Positions 16,938 through 25,366 of a stretch of 49,233 nt of DNA are shown piece by piece. Every line of letters begins with the position of its first letter. Positions within the stretch are counted from its first letter, which is position 1. A model generated the notes under the pieces. It was not told where the DNA came from and did not search any database. It worked only from the letters and a program-made list of their open reading frames with translations. Made by a program: the position numbers and the translations under genes. Source of the stretch: BOG-1112 sp964635325 (GTDB lineage Bacteria > Bdellovibrionota_B > Oligoflexia > Oligoflexales > Bog-1112); assembly GCA_964635325.1 (NCBI GenBank), contig CAZWOL010000017.1, positions 1 to 49,233 of the forward strand. The letters run 5' to 3'.

Positions 16938-17002
16938 AAGGTGTTTATGAATGCATCGACTCTCTTGTTTGGTGTGCTGCCACTTGTTGTCTTTGTTGCG
17001 AT
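16867..17002 (+). repeat. 136-bp direct repeat, left copy
   Basis: Matches 19021-19156 at 134 of 136 positions. It spans the 3' end of the MBL-fold gene and the first 56 nt of a yciB-like reading frame. The mismatches are at 16986 (G against A) and 16999 (C against T). Confidence 0.93.
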
Positions 17003-17024
17003 TAGAAAACTCTCCATAGTCTGA
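16947..17024 (+). pseudogene. Truncated 5' copy of yciB
   Basis: ATG to TGA encodes 25 residues: MNASTLLFGVLPLVVFVAI followed by RKLSIV. The first part duplicates the N-terminus of the intact gene at 19101; the last six residues come from inserted DNA. It marks the left junction of the insertion and still carries the native ribosome binding site (GAAGGTG), so a short peptide may be made. Confidence 0.8.
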
Positions 17025-17139
17025 GAGTCTGCCGTGAATGTACGGTCAGTCTTAGTTCCCCCAAGAAAATCTTCATAGACATCTTCGATTGTATCGTCAA
17101 GATCATAGCTAGTGATGTCGCTTGAATTTTCAAATTTTG
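17003..17139 (-). pseudogene. Coding-like remnant on the minus strand at the left junction
   Basis: Read on the minus strand, one frame is open from a TAA near 17138 through the junction and has natural protein-like composition (SYDLDDTIEDVYEDFLGG, then TDRTFTADSQTMESFLIA). It has no start codon and runs antisense into the duplicated repeat before stopping. It may be an internal or C-terminal piece of a gene brought in with the insert. No family recognised. Confidence 0.25.
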
Positions 17140-17200
17140 TTGATTATTGTCCCCCCGGCCTGTGTTGGGCTGTGTTTATATTTTGTTTGGAGTGTTGAAA

Positions 17201-17668
17201 ATGAAGAGCATGAAATTAGTGTTGACATTGGCTTTGACCTTTTTTGGTCTTGCTCAGACCGCTCAAGCGGGTGGATGGTTGAAGAAGTATTGGAAAGAAG
17301 ATGTAGCGGTTCTTTGTCCACCTATTGGAATTCCTTTGTTGGTTGTGGATAGGGGGCTAGAGTTAGAGCGGCAGCGTAAAGAAGATAAAGAAAGGGACGC
17401 CGCACGAGAGAGAGAAACGGAGAGAAGGCTTCATGAAGCTGAAGCGGAAAAGCTTCAATTGGCACAACAGTTAAATGAAGCTAAAGAAAATTTGAAGCAA
17501 CAAGCAGAAGAATTACACAAACTGGGTAAGTTGCGATCTTTAAATGAACAGGAAAAATCAGATCTTGATTTTGTAGCAGAAGAATTTAAAACTTGCCTTA
17601 AATCCACAAGTTCTTTGCAGGCTATTCATGTGTGTTATGAGAGTTACAAGAAATCAATAAATAATTGA
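17201..17668 (+). CDS. Small secreted coiled-coil protein in the insertion
   Basis: 155 residues from the ATG at 17201, which has GGAG 9 nt upstream; the longer frame from 17147 lacks this. Signal peptide MKSMKLVLTLALTFFGLAQTAQA with cleavage after residue 23 or so. The mature protein begins with a short hydrophobic segment containing VLCPPIGIPLLVVD, then a long Glu/Arg/Lys/Gln helix (about 55-120, heptad-like, LQLAQQLNEAKENL) predicting a coiled coil, and two late Cys (TCLKS, HVCYES) that could form a disulphide. Twenty-two bp before the lipoprotein-like gene, so an operon. Function unknown; it may assist or accompany the downstream protein. Confidence 0.65.
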   Translation: MKSMKLVLTLALTFFGLAQTAQAGGWLKKYWKEDVAVLCPPIGIPLLVVDRGLELERQRKEDKERDAARERETERRLHEAEAEKLQLAQQLNEAKENLKQQAEELHKLGKLRSLNEQEKSDLDFVAEEFKTCLKSTSSLQAIHVCYESYKKSINN

Positions 17669-17690
17669 AAAAAAATTGTAGAAGGAAATT

Positions 17691-18926
17691 ATGCACACTA
17701 AAAAAATTTTATTATCTTTGTATTTGTTTCTAAATGTATCTTGTGGACTTTTGGTTGATAAAAAAGATTCCCAGAATGGGGATGTTGCACATCCAGACCT
17801 TACTGTTCCAAAGCTTCAGCCGAAGCATCAGCTTTCTGTATGGCAACTGAACCCAAGTGTTCATTCATTTCAGCTTGGACAAGGTTTTAAAAGTCTAAAA
17901 GGAGAAGATAGTCTTAATGAGATGACAGGTTCTTGTATAGAGCATGACGAAGCTTCTTCTGTACAAAATTCCAAAGGCTCTACCCTAAGTTTTTCTGTCT
18001 CACATGTTAAATCTACAAGTGAGTTATATTCGTTGTTAAAACGAGATATTGCTTTGAATGTTGGATATAAAATGGGAGGAATGGATGCTGTTTTTTCAGG
18101 GAGCAGGAATTCGCTTAATGAAAAAACTCTGTCATCGAGTTATTCATATGCCCTTATAACGGGTCAGAAAATTTTCACACCTATCAGTTTCAAGAAGTTT
18201 AACATCCGAAGGGATATTCTAGATGATTATTCTGCTCATCCAGAGGATTTTTATAAGAAATGCGGAGATTCTTTTGTGTCTAGCGTTTCTATGGGGGTTG
18301 CCGTAACGGCTGTTCTTGAGTGCAAAACAAAAAACAGCCAAGAAAAAGAGCGTATCGATCAATTGATAAGTGCGAGCGCCAATGGAAATATTGTAGATGC
18401 CAAAGGAAGTATACAAAAACTCTTGGAATCAACAACTAAGGGAACTGAAGCTGGGTGCACTGTTTTTGTTGAATTCATGGGAGCAAGTCAGATGAAATTT
18501 GATATTTCACCTGACAACTTCGCTCAAAGTGCTGTCGATTTTCTTACCATGACACCTTTAGAAGATTCTGTGCCAATTTACTTTTTGACGGGAAAGTATG
18601 ACAACATAGGTAGTCCTGCATTTAAGGAGCAAATTTTAGATAAGATAGATTTGAAGTTTGAGCAACAAATGAGGAAGATAGTCCTTCTAAGGGACATGAT
18701 CAGTATTTACAATGAGCTTCTCGCGTCCAATAGATTCTTGCTGACAAGTTATAAAGATAAAGAAAAGAAGGAAAAAATAAGTAAAGAAATAGAAGATTAC
18801 ATCAAAAAAATTGATGAGTGGAGGCGTGAGATTGATCTTTGGAGCGAGAGCCCAGAAAGTTTTTTTAAAAGTGATGAGGAAGAATGGCCCGATGTGCGAT
18901 TTGAGCAAGTTCCATATGAGTGGTGA
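17691..18926 (+). CDS. Putative lipoprotein with MACPF-like domain
   Basis: A 411-residue exported protein. The N-terminus (KKILLSLYLFLNVSC) looks like a type II signal with Cys18 as the lipidated residue, although Asn at -3 is unusual. Residues about 60-330 align by pattern with the N-terminal domain of the ankyrin protein at 47145: LGxxFxS, a Ser/Thr-rich amphipathic stretch (96-150), then CGDSFVSSVSMG at 191-202 followed by a strand, an acidic helix with VDAKGSIQKLLES and a CTVFVEFMG strand. CGDSFVSSVSMG resembles the MACPF signature (F/Y-G-T-H-(F/Y)-(V/I)-x5-6-G-G), with Cys-Gly-Asp replacing (Y)-Gly-Thr and only one Gly. The last 70 residues are a charged helix. The family link to 47145 is seen in sequence; the MACPF link and pore-forming role are inference. 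AT-richer than the flanking genes, within repeat-bounded DNA. Confidence 0.6.
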   Translation: MHTKKILLSLYLFLNVSCGLLVDKKDSQNGDVAHPDLTVPKLQPKHQLSVWQLNPSVHSFQLGQGFKSLKGEDSLNEMTGSCIEHDEASSVQNSKGSTLSFSVSHVKSTSELYSLLKRDIALNVGYKMGGMDAVFSGSRNSLNEKTLSSSYSYALITGQKIFTPISFKKFNIRRDILDDYSAHPEDFYKKCGDSFVSSVSMGVAVTAVLECKTKNSQEKERIDQLISASANGNIVDAKGSIQKLLESTTKGTEAGCTVFVEFMGASQMKFDISPDNFAQSAVDFLTMTPLEDSVPIYFLTGKYDNIGSPAFKEQILDKIDLKFEQQMRKIVLLRDMISIYNELLASNRFLLTSYKDKEKKEKISKEIEDYIKKIDEWRREIDLWSESPESFFKSDEEEWPDVRFEQVPYEW

Positions 18927-18956
18927 AAGATAGGTTGAAGGTAGCCTAAATTCATA

Positions 18957-19011
18957 GACACGCAGAACCGATAAAGTTAAAGCAGTACAAAGTTTCAGAG
19001 GTTCGCGTGTC
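18957..19011 (+). repeat. Stem-loop at the right end of the insertion
   Basis: GACACGC(A)GAACC pairs with GGTTCGCGTGTC: 12 bp with one bulged A around a 30-nt loop. It ends 9 nt before the right direct repeat. There is no T-run, so it is not a standard terminator; it may be an end structure of the inserted DNA. Confidence 0.45.
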
Positions 19012-19020
19012 AAGTGGCTT

Positions 19021-19156
19021 GAGATAAAGCGAAGCTGCCAGAGAATGTTGAGTATGCTTATGATGGTATGGAATTCACTCTCATAACATAGAAGGTGTTT
19101 ATGAATGCATCGACTCTCTTGTTTGGTGTGCTGCCACTTATTGTCTTTGTTGTGAT
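19021..19156 (+). repeat. 136-bp direct repeat, right copy
   Basis: Second copy of 16867-17002. Its left half is a relic of the MBL-fold gene's 3' end (ending FTLIT stop) and its right half is the real start of yciB. Offset between copies is 2154 bp. Confidence 0.93.
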
Positions 19157-19655
19157 GGATAGTTTTGCAGGACTTAAATCAGGTGTGATTGCTGCGATTG
19201 TGCTTGCTCTTGCAGAAGCGGTTTTTACATTGGTTGTCTACAAAACGATCGACGAAATCACAGTTGGCTCGACATTGCTGGTCCTGGTTTTTGGTCTTTT
19301 GTCATATTTCACCAAAAAACCAATCTATATCAAGCTACAACCTGTCTTTCTCGGAGTGGTCTTTGGTCTGATTTTGCTTGTGATGCAGTTTTTGGAAAAG
19401 CCACTGCTTGTGATTCTGATGGATAAATATCAATTGATGTTGCCAGATGATATGCAAACGATGGTGAGTATGCCAGCATTCAGAAGCATGCTTACAAAAG
19501 TCTCTGGCATACTCGGTTGGGGCTTTTTAGTTCATGCTGCACTTGTTGCATTTGCAGCGCTTCGTATGGGCAACTGGGCTTGGTTGATTATACGTGGTGT
19601 TGGTTTGTATGTTATGATGTTTAGTTGTGCGCTAATAGCAAGGTTTCTAAGCTAG
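19101..19655 (+). CDS. yciB: YciB/IspZ-like inner membrane septation protein
   Basis: 184 residues, five or six hydrophobic spans. LLFGVLPLIVFVVMDSFAGLKSG, then LALAEAVFTLVVY, LLVLVFGLLSYFTKKPIYIKLQPVFLGVVFGLILL and FLEKPLL follow the YciB (intracellular septation protein A) pattern, including the 'F.KW/IKLQP' loop and the K-P-L motif. YciB affects cell envelope synthesis and division in Enterobacteria. The ATG at 19101 is preferred, with GAAGGTG 4-10 nt upstream; a GTG at 19095 is in frame. Before the insertion, this gene probably followed the MBL-fold gene directly by 9 bp. Converges with the FNR gene. Confidence 0.75.
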   Translation: MNASTLLFGVLPLIVFVVMDSFAGLKSGVIAAIVLALAEAVFTLVVYKTIDEITVGSTLLVLVFGLLSYFTKKPIYIKLQPVFLGVVFGLILLVMQFLEKPLLVILMDKYQLMLPDDMQTMVSMPAFRSMLTKVSGILGWGFLVHAALVAFAALRMGNWAWLIIRGVGLYVMMFSCALIARFLS

Positions 19656-19676
19656 AGTCTTTAGATTTGCAAGGTC

Positions 19677-20447
19677 TCAAGTCGTTTCGTAAGACTCGAT
19701 CTTGATACAGTTGTGTGGGACTCCCCGCTCTTTTAAGAAATTTGCAGTCAGGTTCATCATTTCTTGTGGACCGCATGTCATGAAAGTCGTGTTTTGCAAG
19801 TCTTTATAAAAGATATCGTTCAACATATCTTCATTGATGCGACCGTACAAAAATCCTTCATTCGCAGTTTCTTGGCGAGTGAGTGTCGTGATGATGCGAA
19901 CCCCAGGGACCTTTGCTAGCTCCTGCAGAGCATCCCAGTTGATCAAATCATCTGTAGATCTATACGACACCAGAAGCGTCATGCGTTTTGGAGCATCCCC
20001 TTGCCCAAGGTGACGAGCGTACTCACGAATGATACTTGTGAAGGGAGTGACACCACTACCTGCTGCAATCATAGCGAGATGTTCCTGATCTTGGTCTACA
20101 AAATAACCAAACCTACCGATCGGGCCACGTGCACGCAGGATGTCACCTTCTTTAACACCTTTGATAAAGAATTGACTGACGACACCGCTATGCATCTCTT
20201 TGACAGTGACAGCAACATGTTCTGTCTCACAGGGCGAGCTTGACATTGTGTAGGAGCGAGCAAGGGGTTTTGGGCCCAAATCATCAAAGCGGAAAGTAAG
20301 ATACTGACCCGGTTTGTAATCAAAGGCTCGACCTCCTTCCTCGTCATCTACAAAATAAAAAGTACGAGTGTCGACAGTTTCATGCACAACTTTTGATACG
20401 CGTAAATTCATCCATCCACGTTTGATGCGTCTTGGTTGCTCTGACAT
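19677..20447 (-). CDS. Ferredoxin reductase-like FAD/NAD(P)-binding oxidoreductase
   Basis: 256 residues comprising an FNR-type FAD domain and an NAD(P) domain, without a 2Fe-2S domain. YKPGQYLTFRF and ARSYTMSSSP (the RxYS FAD motif) lie in the first half; AAGSGVTPFTSIIRE binds the nucleotide; MTCGPQEMMN is the conserved CGP motif near the end. It moves electrons between NAD(P)H and an acceptor protein or enzyme. It starts 4 bp after the nitronate monooxygenase/FabK-like gene, so both are in one operon and may act together. The electron partner is not encoded in the unit. Confidence 0.87.
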   Translation of the reverse strand: MSEQPRRIKRGWMNLRVSKVVHETVDTRTFYFVDDEEGGRAFDYKPGQYLTFRFDDLGPKPLARSYTMSSSPCETEHVAVTVKEMHSGVVSQFFIKGVKEGDILRARGPIGRFGYFVDQDQEHLAMIAAGSGVTPFTSIIREYARHLGQGDAPKRMTLLVSYRSTDDLINWDALQELAKVPGVRIITTLTRQETANEGFLYGRINEDMLNDIFYKDLQNTTFMTCGPQEMMNLTANFLKERGVPHNCIKIESYETT

Positions 20448-20451
20448 ATGT

Positions 20452-21414
20452 TTATCCCACTAAGTCTTGAATGGTTTTTGTATATTCATTTTTCAGTCGT
20501 TCAACGAGTTCTGCTACTGTTGGAATATCATCGATCATACCGCTGACTTGCCCGATTTCGAGTTCGCCTTCGATGAGATCGCCATGTAGCATCCCGTTTC
20601 GTGCGCGTCCTGTTCCAAGGGCTGCTTTGAGCTCTTCAGCGGATGCTCCCCGCTCCTCGAGTTCATGAATGCGCTTGTAGAAAGCATTCTTCATAAGCCG
20701 TACCGGCACAAGTTTTTTCATACATAGTACTGTCGCATCATCAGTGGCGTCTACGACTGCGTGTTTAAATGCCTCGTGCAGGCTTGATTCCTGAGTAATC
20801 GCAAAGCGTGATCCAATCTGTACGCCATGTGCGCCAAGAGCAAATGCCGCAGCAATACTAGCTCCACAGGCGATGCCTCCAGCAGCTATGACTGGAATTT
20901 TCACAGCACGTACAACTTCTGGGACCAAGACCAGTGTGGTTAACTCGTCACGTCCATTATGTCCACCTGCCTCAAAACCTTCGGCAACAACAGCATCCAC
21001 ACCAGCATCTTCACACTTCTTAGCTAAACTTGCATTTGAAACCACGTGGATGACTTTGCAGCCTGCATCCTTTAAGCGTCGGGTGTATGTCTTTGGACTG
21101 CCCGCAGAGCTTATGAAAATACGGATGCCTTCTTCTAAGGCAATAGAAATCTGTTCGTCAATGCGTTGGTAGAGAAGTGGTATGTTGATTGCTAGCGTGC
21201 GGTTTGTGAGGGACTTTGCTTTACGGATTTGTTGTCTTAGAAGCTCTGGCGTCATTGATCCTGCTCCTATGACACCAAGAACACCAGAATTAGCGGAGGC
21301 TGCAGCTAGATTGGCTCCAGAAGTCCATACCATACCAGCTTGAATGATGGGTAGTTCTATGTCCAAGAGTTTGCAGAGAGTCTCCCTCTTACCGAAACGC
21401 ATTTTAGACTCCAT
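20452..21414 (-). CDS. Nitronate monooxygenase / FabK-like flavoprotein
   Basis: A 320-residue TIM-barrel FMN enzyme. LCKLLDIELPIIQAGMVWTSGANLAAASANSG is the N-terminal signature; VVAEGFEAGGHNGRD and PVIAAGGIACGASIAAAFALGAHGVQIGSRF are the FMN phosphate-binding segments. The family includes nitronate monooxygenases and the enoyl-ACP reductase FabK, which are hard to separate from sequence alone. FabK genes usually sit in fatty-acid clusters, which is not so here; the FNR gene 4 bp downstream suggests a redox pairing. Another start, Met5, is possible. Divergent from the receiver-TPR gene. Confidence 0.83.
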   Translation of the reverse strand: MESKMRFGKRETLCKLLDIELPIIQAGMVWTSGANLAAASANSGVLGVIGAGSMTPELLRQQIRKAKSLTNRTLAINIPLLYQRIDEQISIALEEGIRIFISSAGSPKTYTRRLKDAGCKVIHVVSNASLAKKCEDAGVDAVVAEGFEAGGHNGRDELTTLVLVPEVVRAVKIPVIAAGGIACGASIAAAFALGAHGVQIGSRFAITQESSLHEAFKHAVVDATDDATVLCMKKLVPVRLMKNAFYKRIHELEERGASAEELKAALGTGRARNGMLHGDLIEGELEIGQVSGMIDDIPTVAELVERLKNEYTKTIQDLVG

Positions 21415-21497
21415 AAAGTTCTCAATTTGGATTCTGTGGAAAGACTAGAGTACGATATAATTAAATAAAACCCTTCGCCAGAACAGGAATTTTCGGT

Positions 21498-22691
21498 ATG
21501 GCTGACGTATTACCACACAAAGTCCTTGTCGTCGATCATGATGATCTGTTTTTGGTAGCCGTTAAGCAAATGTTAGAGTCACAGAAGATTCAGGCTCTCA
21601 CAGCAAATACTTGGGAGAATGGCCTCTATCTTTTTAACCAAAATAAGGTCGAAGTGGCGATCTTAGAAATGGATATGCCTGGTCTTCCAGCTACGGCTCT
21701 CATACAGAAATGGCGTGCTCACGATATCCGGAATAAACGAGATGCCGGCTTTATTGTTGCAGTATCTAGGCAAAAAAGTTCGGGTAGTGTAGCGCTCGTA
21801 CAGGAGCTGGAAGATATCATTATCGTTGAAAAACCAGTCTCTCTACCAATTCTTATTAGCTCCCTTGTTGGAGCTCTAAAGAAAAGCCAAGCGAGAGAAA
21901 AATATAACGAAGTGGACTATAAAGTTATAGAGCCGCTTCTTAAGCAACAAAAATACGATAAAGCGATGGAGTTCGCTAAGAATAACCTCGAAAGCACTGG
22001 TCCCAAAGGTGTATTCAAGAGTGCTCTGATTCATAAAATGGCAGGGGATAGGACGCGTGCTCGTGAGCTTCTTGAAGGTCTCTCTGCCGCTGATCCAAAC
22101 TCTATCAAATACTATAATGAGCTTGGTAGCCTAAATCTTGAAGATGGTAAAATCGAAGAAGCTCGCAAGTATTTTGAAAAAGCAGATAAGCTCGCTCCGC
22201 TGAATATCGAACGTTTAAATCAGATGGCCGAAATGTATTTGCAGGCCAAAGAACCCGAAAAGTCGATTGAAAAAATGACAGAGCTTCTGGACCTTAATCC
22301 CGAGCAACCCGATGTGAAGTTTTCTATGTATGAAAAACTTCTCAAGAGTGGTTTTGAAAAACATGCTCAGAGCTTTTGCAAGGAGACTTCTACGCCGGTT
22401 GAGCTGGTTCGACATTTTAATAACAAAGGGGTTATGTTTTCGAAGGGCTCACAGTTTGAAGAGTCGCTTCAAGAATACGAGAAGGCTCTCAAGCTCTTTC
22501 CAGGCAACAAAGCCAATCATCGTATTCTTTTCAATATGGCCATCTCCCACATTAATAAAAAATCGCCAACCGACCTCGCAAAAGCGAAGGCCCTCCTTGT
22601 CGAAGCTCTAAAGCTGGATCCAGAGTTTGCTAAAGCAAAAGACAAGCTCGCGATTGTTGAGAAAGCCCTCCAGAATAATAAGGCTTCTTAG
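21498..22691 (+). CDS. Pseudo-receiver domain protein with TPR repeats
   Basis: 397 residues. Residues 5-125 are a response-regulator receiver: KVLVVDHDD (acidic pair D13, D15/D16), VAILEMDMPG, S90 in the switch position and K112-P113. The phosphoacceptor position, Asp57 in CheY numbering, is Glu57 here (LEMDMP), so normal aspartyl phosphorylation is unlikely and a locked or phosphorylation-independent state is expected. Residues about 135-395 form TPR repeats (for example YYNELGSLNLEDGKIEEARKYFEKA). There is no DNA-binding or enzyme domain, so it probably works by protein contacts. No histidine kinase is adjacent. Start backed by CAGGAA upstream. Confidence 0.88.
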   Translation: MADVLPHKVLVVDHDDLFLVAVKQMLESQKIQALTANTWENGLYLFNQNKVEVAILEMDMPGLPATALIQKWRAHDIRNKRDAGFIVAVSRQKSSGSVALVQELEDIIIVEKPVSLPILISSLVGALKKSQAREKYNEVDYKVIEPLLKQQKYDKAMEFAKNNLESTGPKGVFKSALIHKMAGDRTRARELLEGLSAADPNSIKYYNELGSLNLEDGKIEEARKYFEKADKLAPLNIERLNQMAEMYLQAKEPEKSIEKMTELLDLNPEQPDVKFSMYEKLLKSGFEKHAQSFCKETSTPVELVRHFNNKGVMFSKGSQFEESLQEYEKALKLFPGNKANHRILFNMAISHINKKSPTDLAKAKALLVEALKLDPEFAKAKDKLAIVEKALQNNKAS

Positions 22692-22758
22692 GGTCGGGCG
22701 GATATGTTAGGGAGAAGGGTGGGAGCGAACACCACCGCTCTTTGGCCTGGAGATCCGC

Positions 22759-25299
22759 ATGACACAGTATCCGCTTGAGTACAATTTTAGAGATGAAGTC
22801 TATAGCTCTGAGAAAGCCTTTGATCGCTTTTTTCAGTATGTTGCAGATAAGAACATAGAGCTCTACCCTTCCCAGGAAGAGGCCATACTCGAGCTCTATA
22901 ATGGGCACAATGTTATTCTAAATACTCCGACTGGGTCCGGCAAAACCCTCGTCGCCTCGGCTCTGCATTACCTCTCTCTAACGAGTCGTAGGCGTTCGAT
23001 TTATACAAGCCCCGTCAAAGCATTGGTCAATGAGAAATTCTTCGCCTTGTGCAAGGACTTTGGGCCTCGCCATGTCGGAATGCTAACAGGTGATGCTGCT
23101 GTTAATAGAGAAGCCCCCATCTTGTGTTGCACTGCAGAAGTGCTTGCCAACATGGCTTTACGCAAGGGGCCAGAGGCTTTATTGAACGATGTTATTGTGG
23201 ATGAGTTTCACTACTACTCGGATCGGGATCGGGGCTTTGCCTGGCAGATTCCGTTATTGCTTCTTAAAAAGACACGCTTTCTATTGATGTCTGCCACCTT
23301 TGGTTCTACTGATTTTTTTGAGAAAGAGCTGACGAAGCTAAACGGTCTCAAAACAGTGACAGTATCTTCGCTTACGCGTCCAGTGCCTCTAAATTACCAT
23401 TATAGCGAAGAACCTCTTGATCAGGTGATTACGGATCTTGTCGAAAAAGACAAGGCACCGGTCTACGTTGTCAACTTTTCACAGCGTGAGGCGGCTCAAG
23501 TTGCGCAAAATCTTTTGAGTATTGATTTTTGTAGCAAAGAGCACAAAAACAAAATTGCCCAAGAGATTGCAAAGTACAATTTCACAACACCGTACGGCAA
23601 AGAGATAAAAAAACAGATACGACATGGTATCGGGATTCACCATGCAGGTTTGCTACCAAAATACAGAATCTTGATTGAGTCTCTCGCACAAAAGGGGCTT
23701 CTCAAAATTATTAGTGGTACCGATACGCTGGGAGTCGGGGTAAATATACCCATTCGTACTGTTCTGCTTACCAAATTGTGCAAGTATGATGGGCAAAAGA
23801 CAGGCATTCTTACAGCGCGTGACTTTCACCAAGTGTGCGGTCGGGCAGGACGCAAAGGTTTTGATACGCAAGGTTTTGTCATAGCTCAAGCGCCTGAGCA
23901 TGTGATCGAAAACCGTAAGCTCGAACAGAAAGCCAAACTCAATCCAAAGAAAAAATTTGTCAAAGCGAAGCCCCCCGAAAAAGGCTATGTCGCATGGAAC
24001 GAGGATACCTTCAAAAACTTGGTGCAATCTCCTCCCGAAAAATTGCGTTCGAGTTTTCAGATCAGTCATGGGCTTATTCTGAACGTACTGAGTCAGCGAG
24101 CTGATGGTTGTTCAACGATGAAACGTCTCATACGTCACAGTCACGAGTCGGATTCTGCAAAAATGCACCATCGCAAACGTAGTTTCCAACTCTTTCGCGC
24201 TTTGCTGGACAAAAAAATCGTCGAATGGATTCCCAAAGAAGAACAGTTGGATGAGCGCAAAGTACGAGTCAATATAGATCTGCAAGAAGATTTCTCGCTC
24301 GATCAGGTGCTTTCGCTCTATTTGCTCGATACTTTGAATCACCTGGATCCGTTTATTCCGGAATATCCTTTCCAATTGCTGACACTTGTCGAGTCGATTC
24401 TCGAAAATCCAATGATCATACTTCAGCGACAGTTGGATCTTGCAAAACGAGATAAGATTGCTGAACTCAAAATGCAGGGGATGGACTACGACGACCGTTT
24501 GAATGAATTGGAAAAAGTCGAATACCCCAAACCAATGGCTGATTTTATCTACGACACCTTCAATGCCTATGCAGCAAAACATCCCTGGATTGGACAAGAC
24601 AACATACGACCCAAATCGATCGCCCGTGATATGTACGAGAGGTATTGCTCTTTTGGAGAGTATATCAACGAGTACGGCCTTGAGCGTGCTGAAGGTGTTT
24701 TGTTGCGTTATGTTTCGGATGTCTATCGAGTGTTGGTGCAAAGTGTGCCCGATATTTTGAAGAATGATGAAGTCGACGAAATGATTCTTTTCTTTGAGAC
24801 GATGCTTAAGACGACAGACTCTAGTTTGGTTGCAGAATGGAAGCGTCTTAGTGATCTGCAAGAAGGACTTGCTCCCCGTGAAGATGTCCCAGAGCTTGCA
24901 GCAACTATTGTTGAGAAGAAGGGTCTGGATAAGAAACGCCTGACAATTTTGATTCGTAATACTGTCTTTCAGTGGCTTAGAGCTCTTGCAACTCGTGATT
25001 ATGAGAGTTTGCTAGCGATGTTGAGTCCAGGAGAGGTGTTGTGGACTACAGAGAAGTTTGAAGCGTTGCTAGCAAGCTACTATGAAGACCACTCACATAT
25101 TGCACTCGGTCCAGATGCGCGCAGTCCAAAACATACGATCATAACGGGCTTGGGATCTGAAGTGATTCGCACCGAGTTGATTCTTACCGATCCTGAGCAG
25201 CATAATGATTGGCATGCCGTCTTTCAGGTTCGTGTGGATGAAAGTGGTGATGAGGCTACGCTTGGTCTGATACTCGATACGCTCGGCCCTATTGGATAA
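22759..25299 (+). CDS. Ski2-like DEAD/DEAH-box RNA helicase with DUF3516-type C-terminus
   Basis: 846 residues. Helicase core: Q-motif-like LYPSQEEAILEL, Walker A TPTGSGKT (about 55-62), PVKALVNEK (Ia), motif II VDEFHYY, motif III SATFG, then in RecA2 YVVNFSQREAA, GIHHAGLLPKYR, GTDTLGVGVNIP and QVCGRAGRKG (motifs IV-VI). The GIGIHHAG and GRAGRKG forms are typical of Ski2/Mtr4-related helicases. The C-terminal 400 residues resemble DUF3516 regions of actinobacterial and proteobacterial members (SFQISHGLILNVL and following). The likely role is RNA remodelling or decay. GGAG precedes the ATG by 7 nt. A REP-like element follows. Confidence 0.87.
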   Translation: MTQYPLEYNFRDEVYSSEKAFDRFFQYVADKNIELYPSQEEAILELYNGHNVILNTPTGSGKTLVASALHYLSLTSRRRSIYTSPVKALVNEKFFALCKDFGPRHVGMLTGDAAVNREAPILCCTAEVLANMALRKGPEALLNDVIVDEFHYYSDRDRGFAWQIPLLLLKKTRFLLMSATFGSTDFFEKELTKLNGLKTVTVSSLTRPVPLNYHYSEEPLDQVITDLVEKDKAPVYVVNFSQREAAQVAQNLLSIDFCSKEHKNKIAQEIAKYNFTTPYGKEIKKQIRHGIGIHHAGLLPKYRILIESLAQKGLLKIISGTDTLGVGVNIPIRTVLLTKLCKYDGQKTGILTARDFHQVCGRAGRKGFDTQGFVIAQAPEHVIENRKLEQKAKLNPKKKFVKAKPPEKGYVAWNEDTFKNLVQSPPEKLRSSFQISHGLILNVLSQRADGCSTMKRLIRHSHESDSAKMHHRKRSFQLFRALLDKKIVEWIPKEEQLDERKVRVNIDLQEDFSLDQVLSLYLLDTLNHLDPFIPEYPFQLLTLVESILENPMIILQRQLDLAKRDKIAELKMQGMDYDDRLNELEKVEYPKPMADFIYDTFNAYAAKHPWIGQDNIRPKSIARDMYERYCSFGEYINEYGLERAEGVLLRYVSDVYRVLVQSVPDILKNDEVDEMILFFETMLKTTDSSLVAEWKRLSDLQEGLAPREDVPELAATIVEKKGLDKKRLTILIRNTVFQWLRALATRDYESLLAMLSPGEVLWTTEKFEALLASYYEDHSHIALGPDARSPKHTIITGLGSEVIRTELILTDPEQHNDWHAVFQVRVDESGDEATLGLILDTLGPIG

Positions 25300-25310
25300 C
25301 AGCATTCGTT

Positions 25311-25366
25311 GTCATCCCGAGTGAAGCGCAAAACGCGAAATCGAGGGATTGCCTGCTTAGCCGTTG
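25311..25366 (+). repeat. REP-like palindromic element, copy B
   Basis: Starts GTCATCCCGAGTGAAG, ends GGGATTGCCTGCTTAGCC. Outer stem ATCCC/GGGAT, inner stem GCG/CGC with a CAAAA loop. It lies between the converging helicase and HTTM genes and its CTTAGCC end gives the HTTM gene its stop codon. Confidence 0.7.

Noticed and set aside
18957..19011. Stem-loop after the MACPF-like lipoprotein gene as an intrinsic terminator
   Set aside because: The loop is 30 nt and no T-run follows, so it was kept only as a structural repeat.
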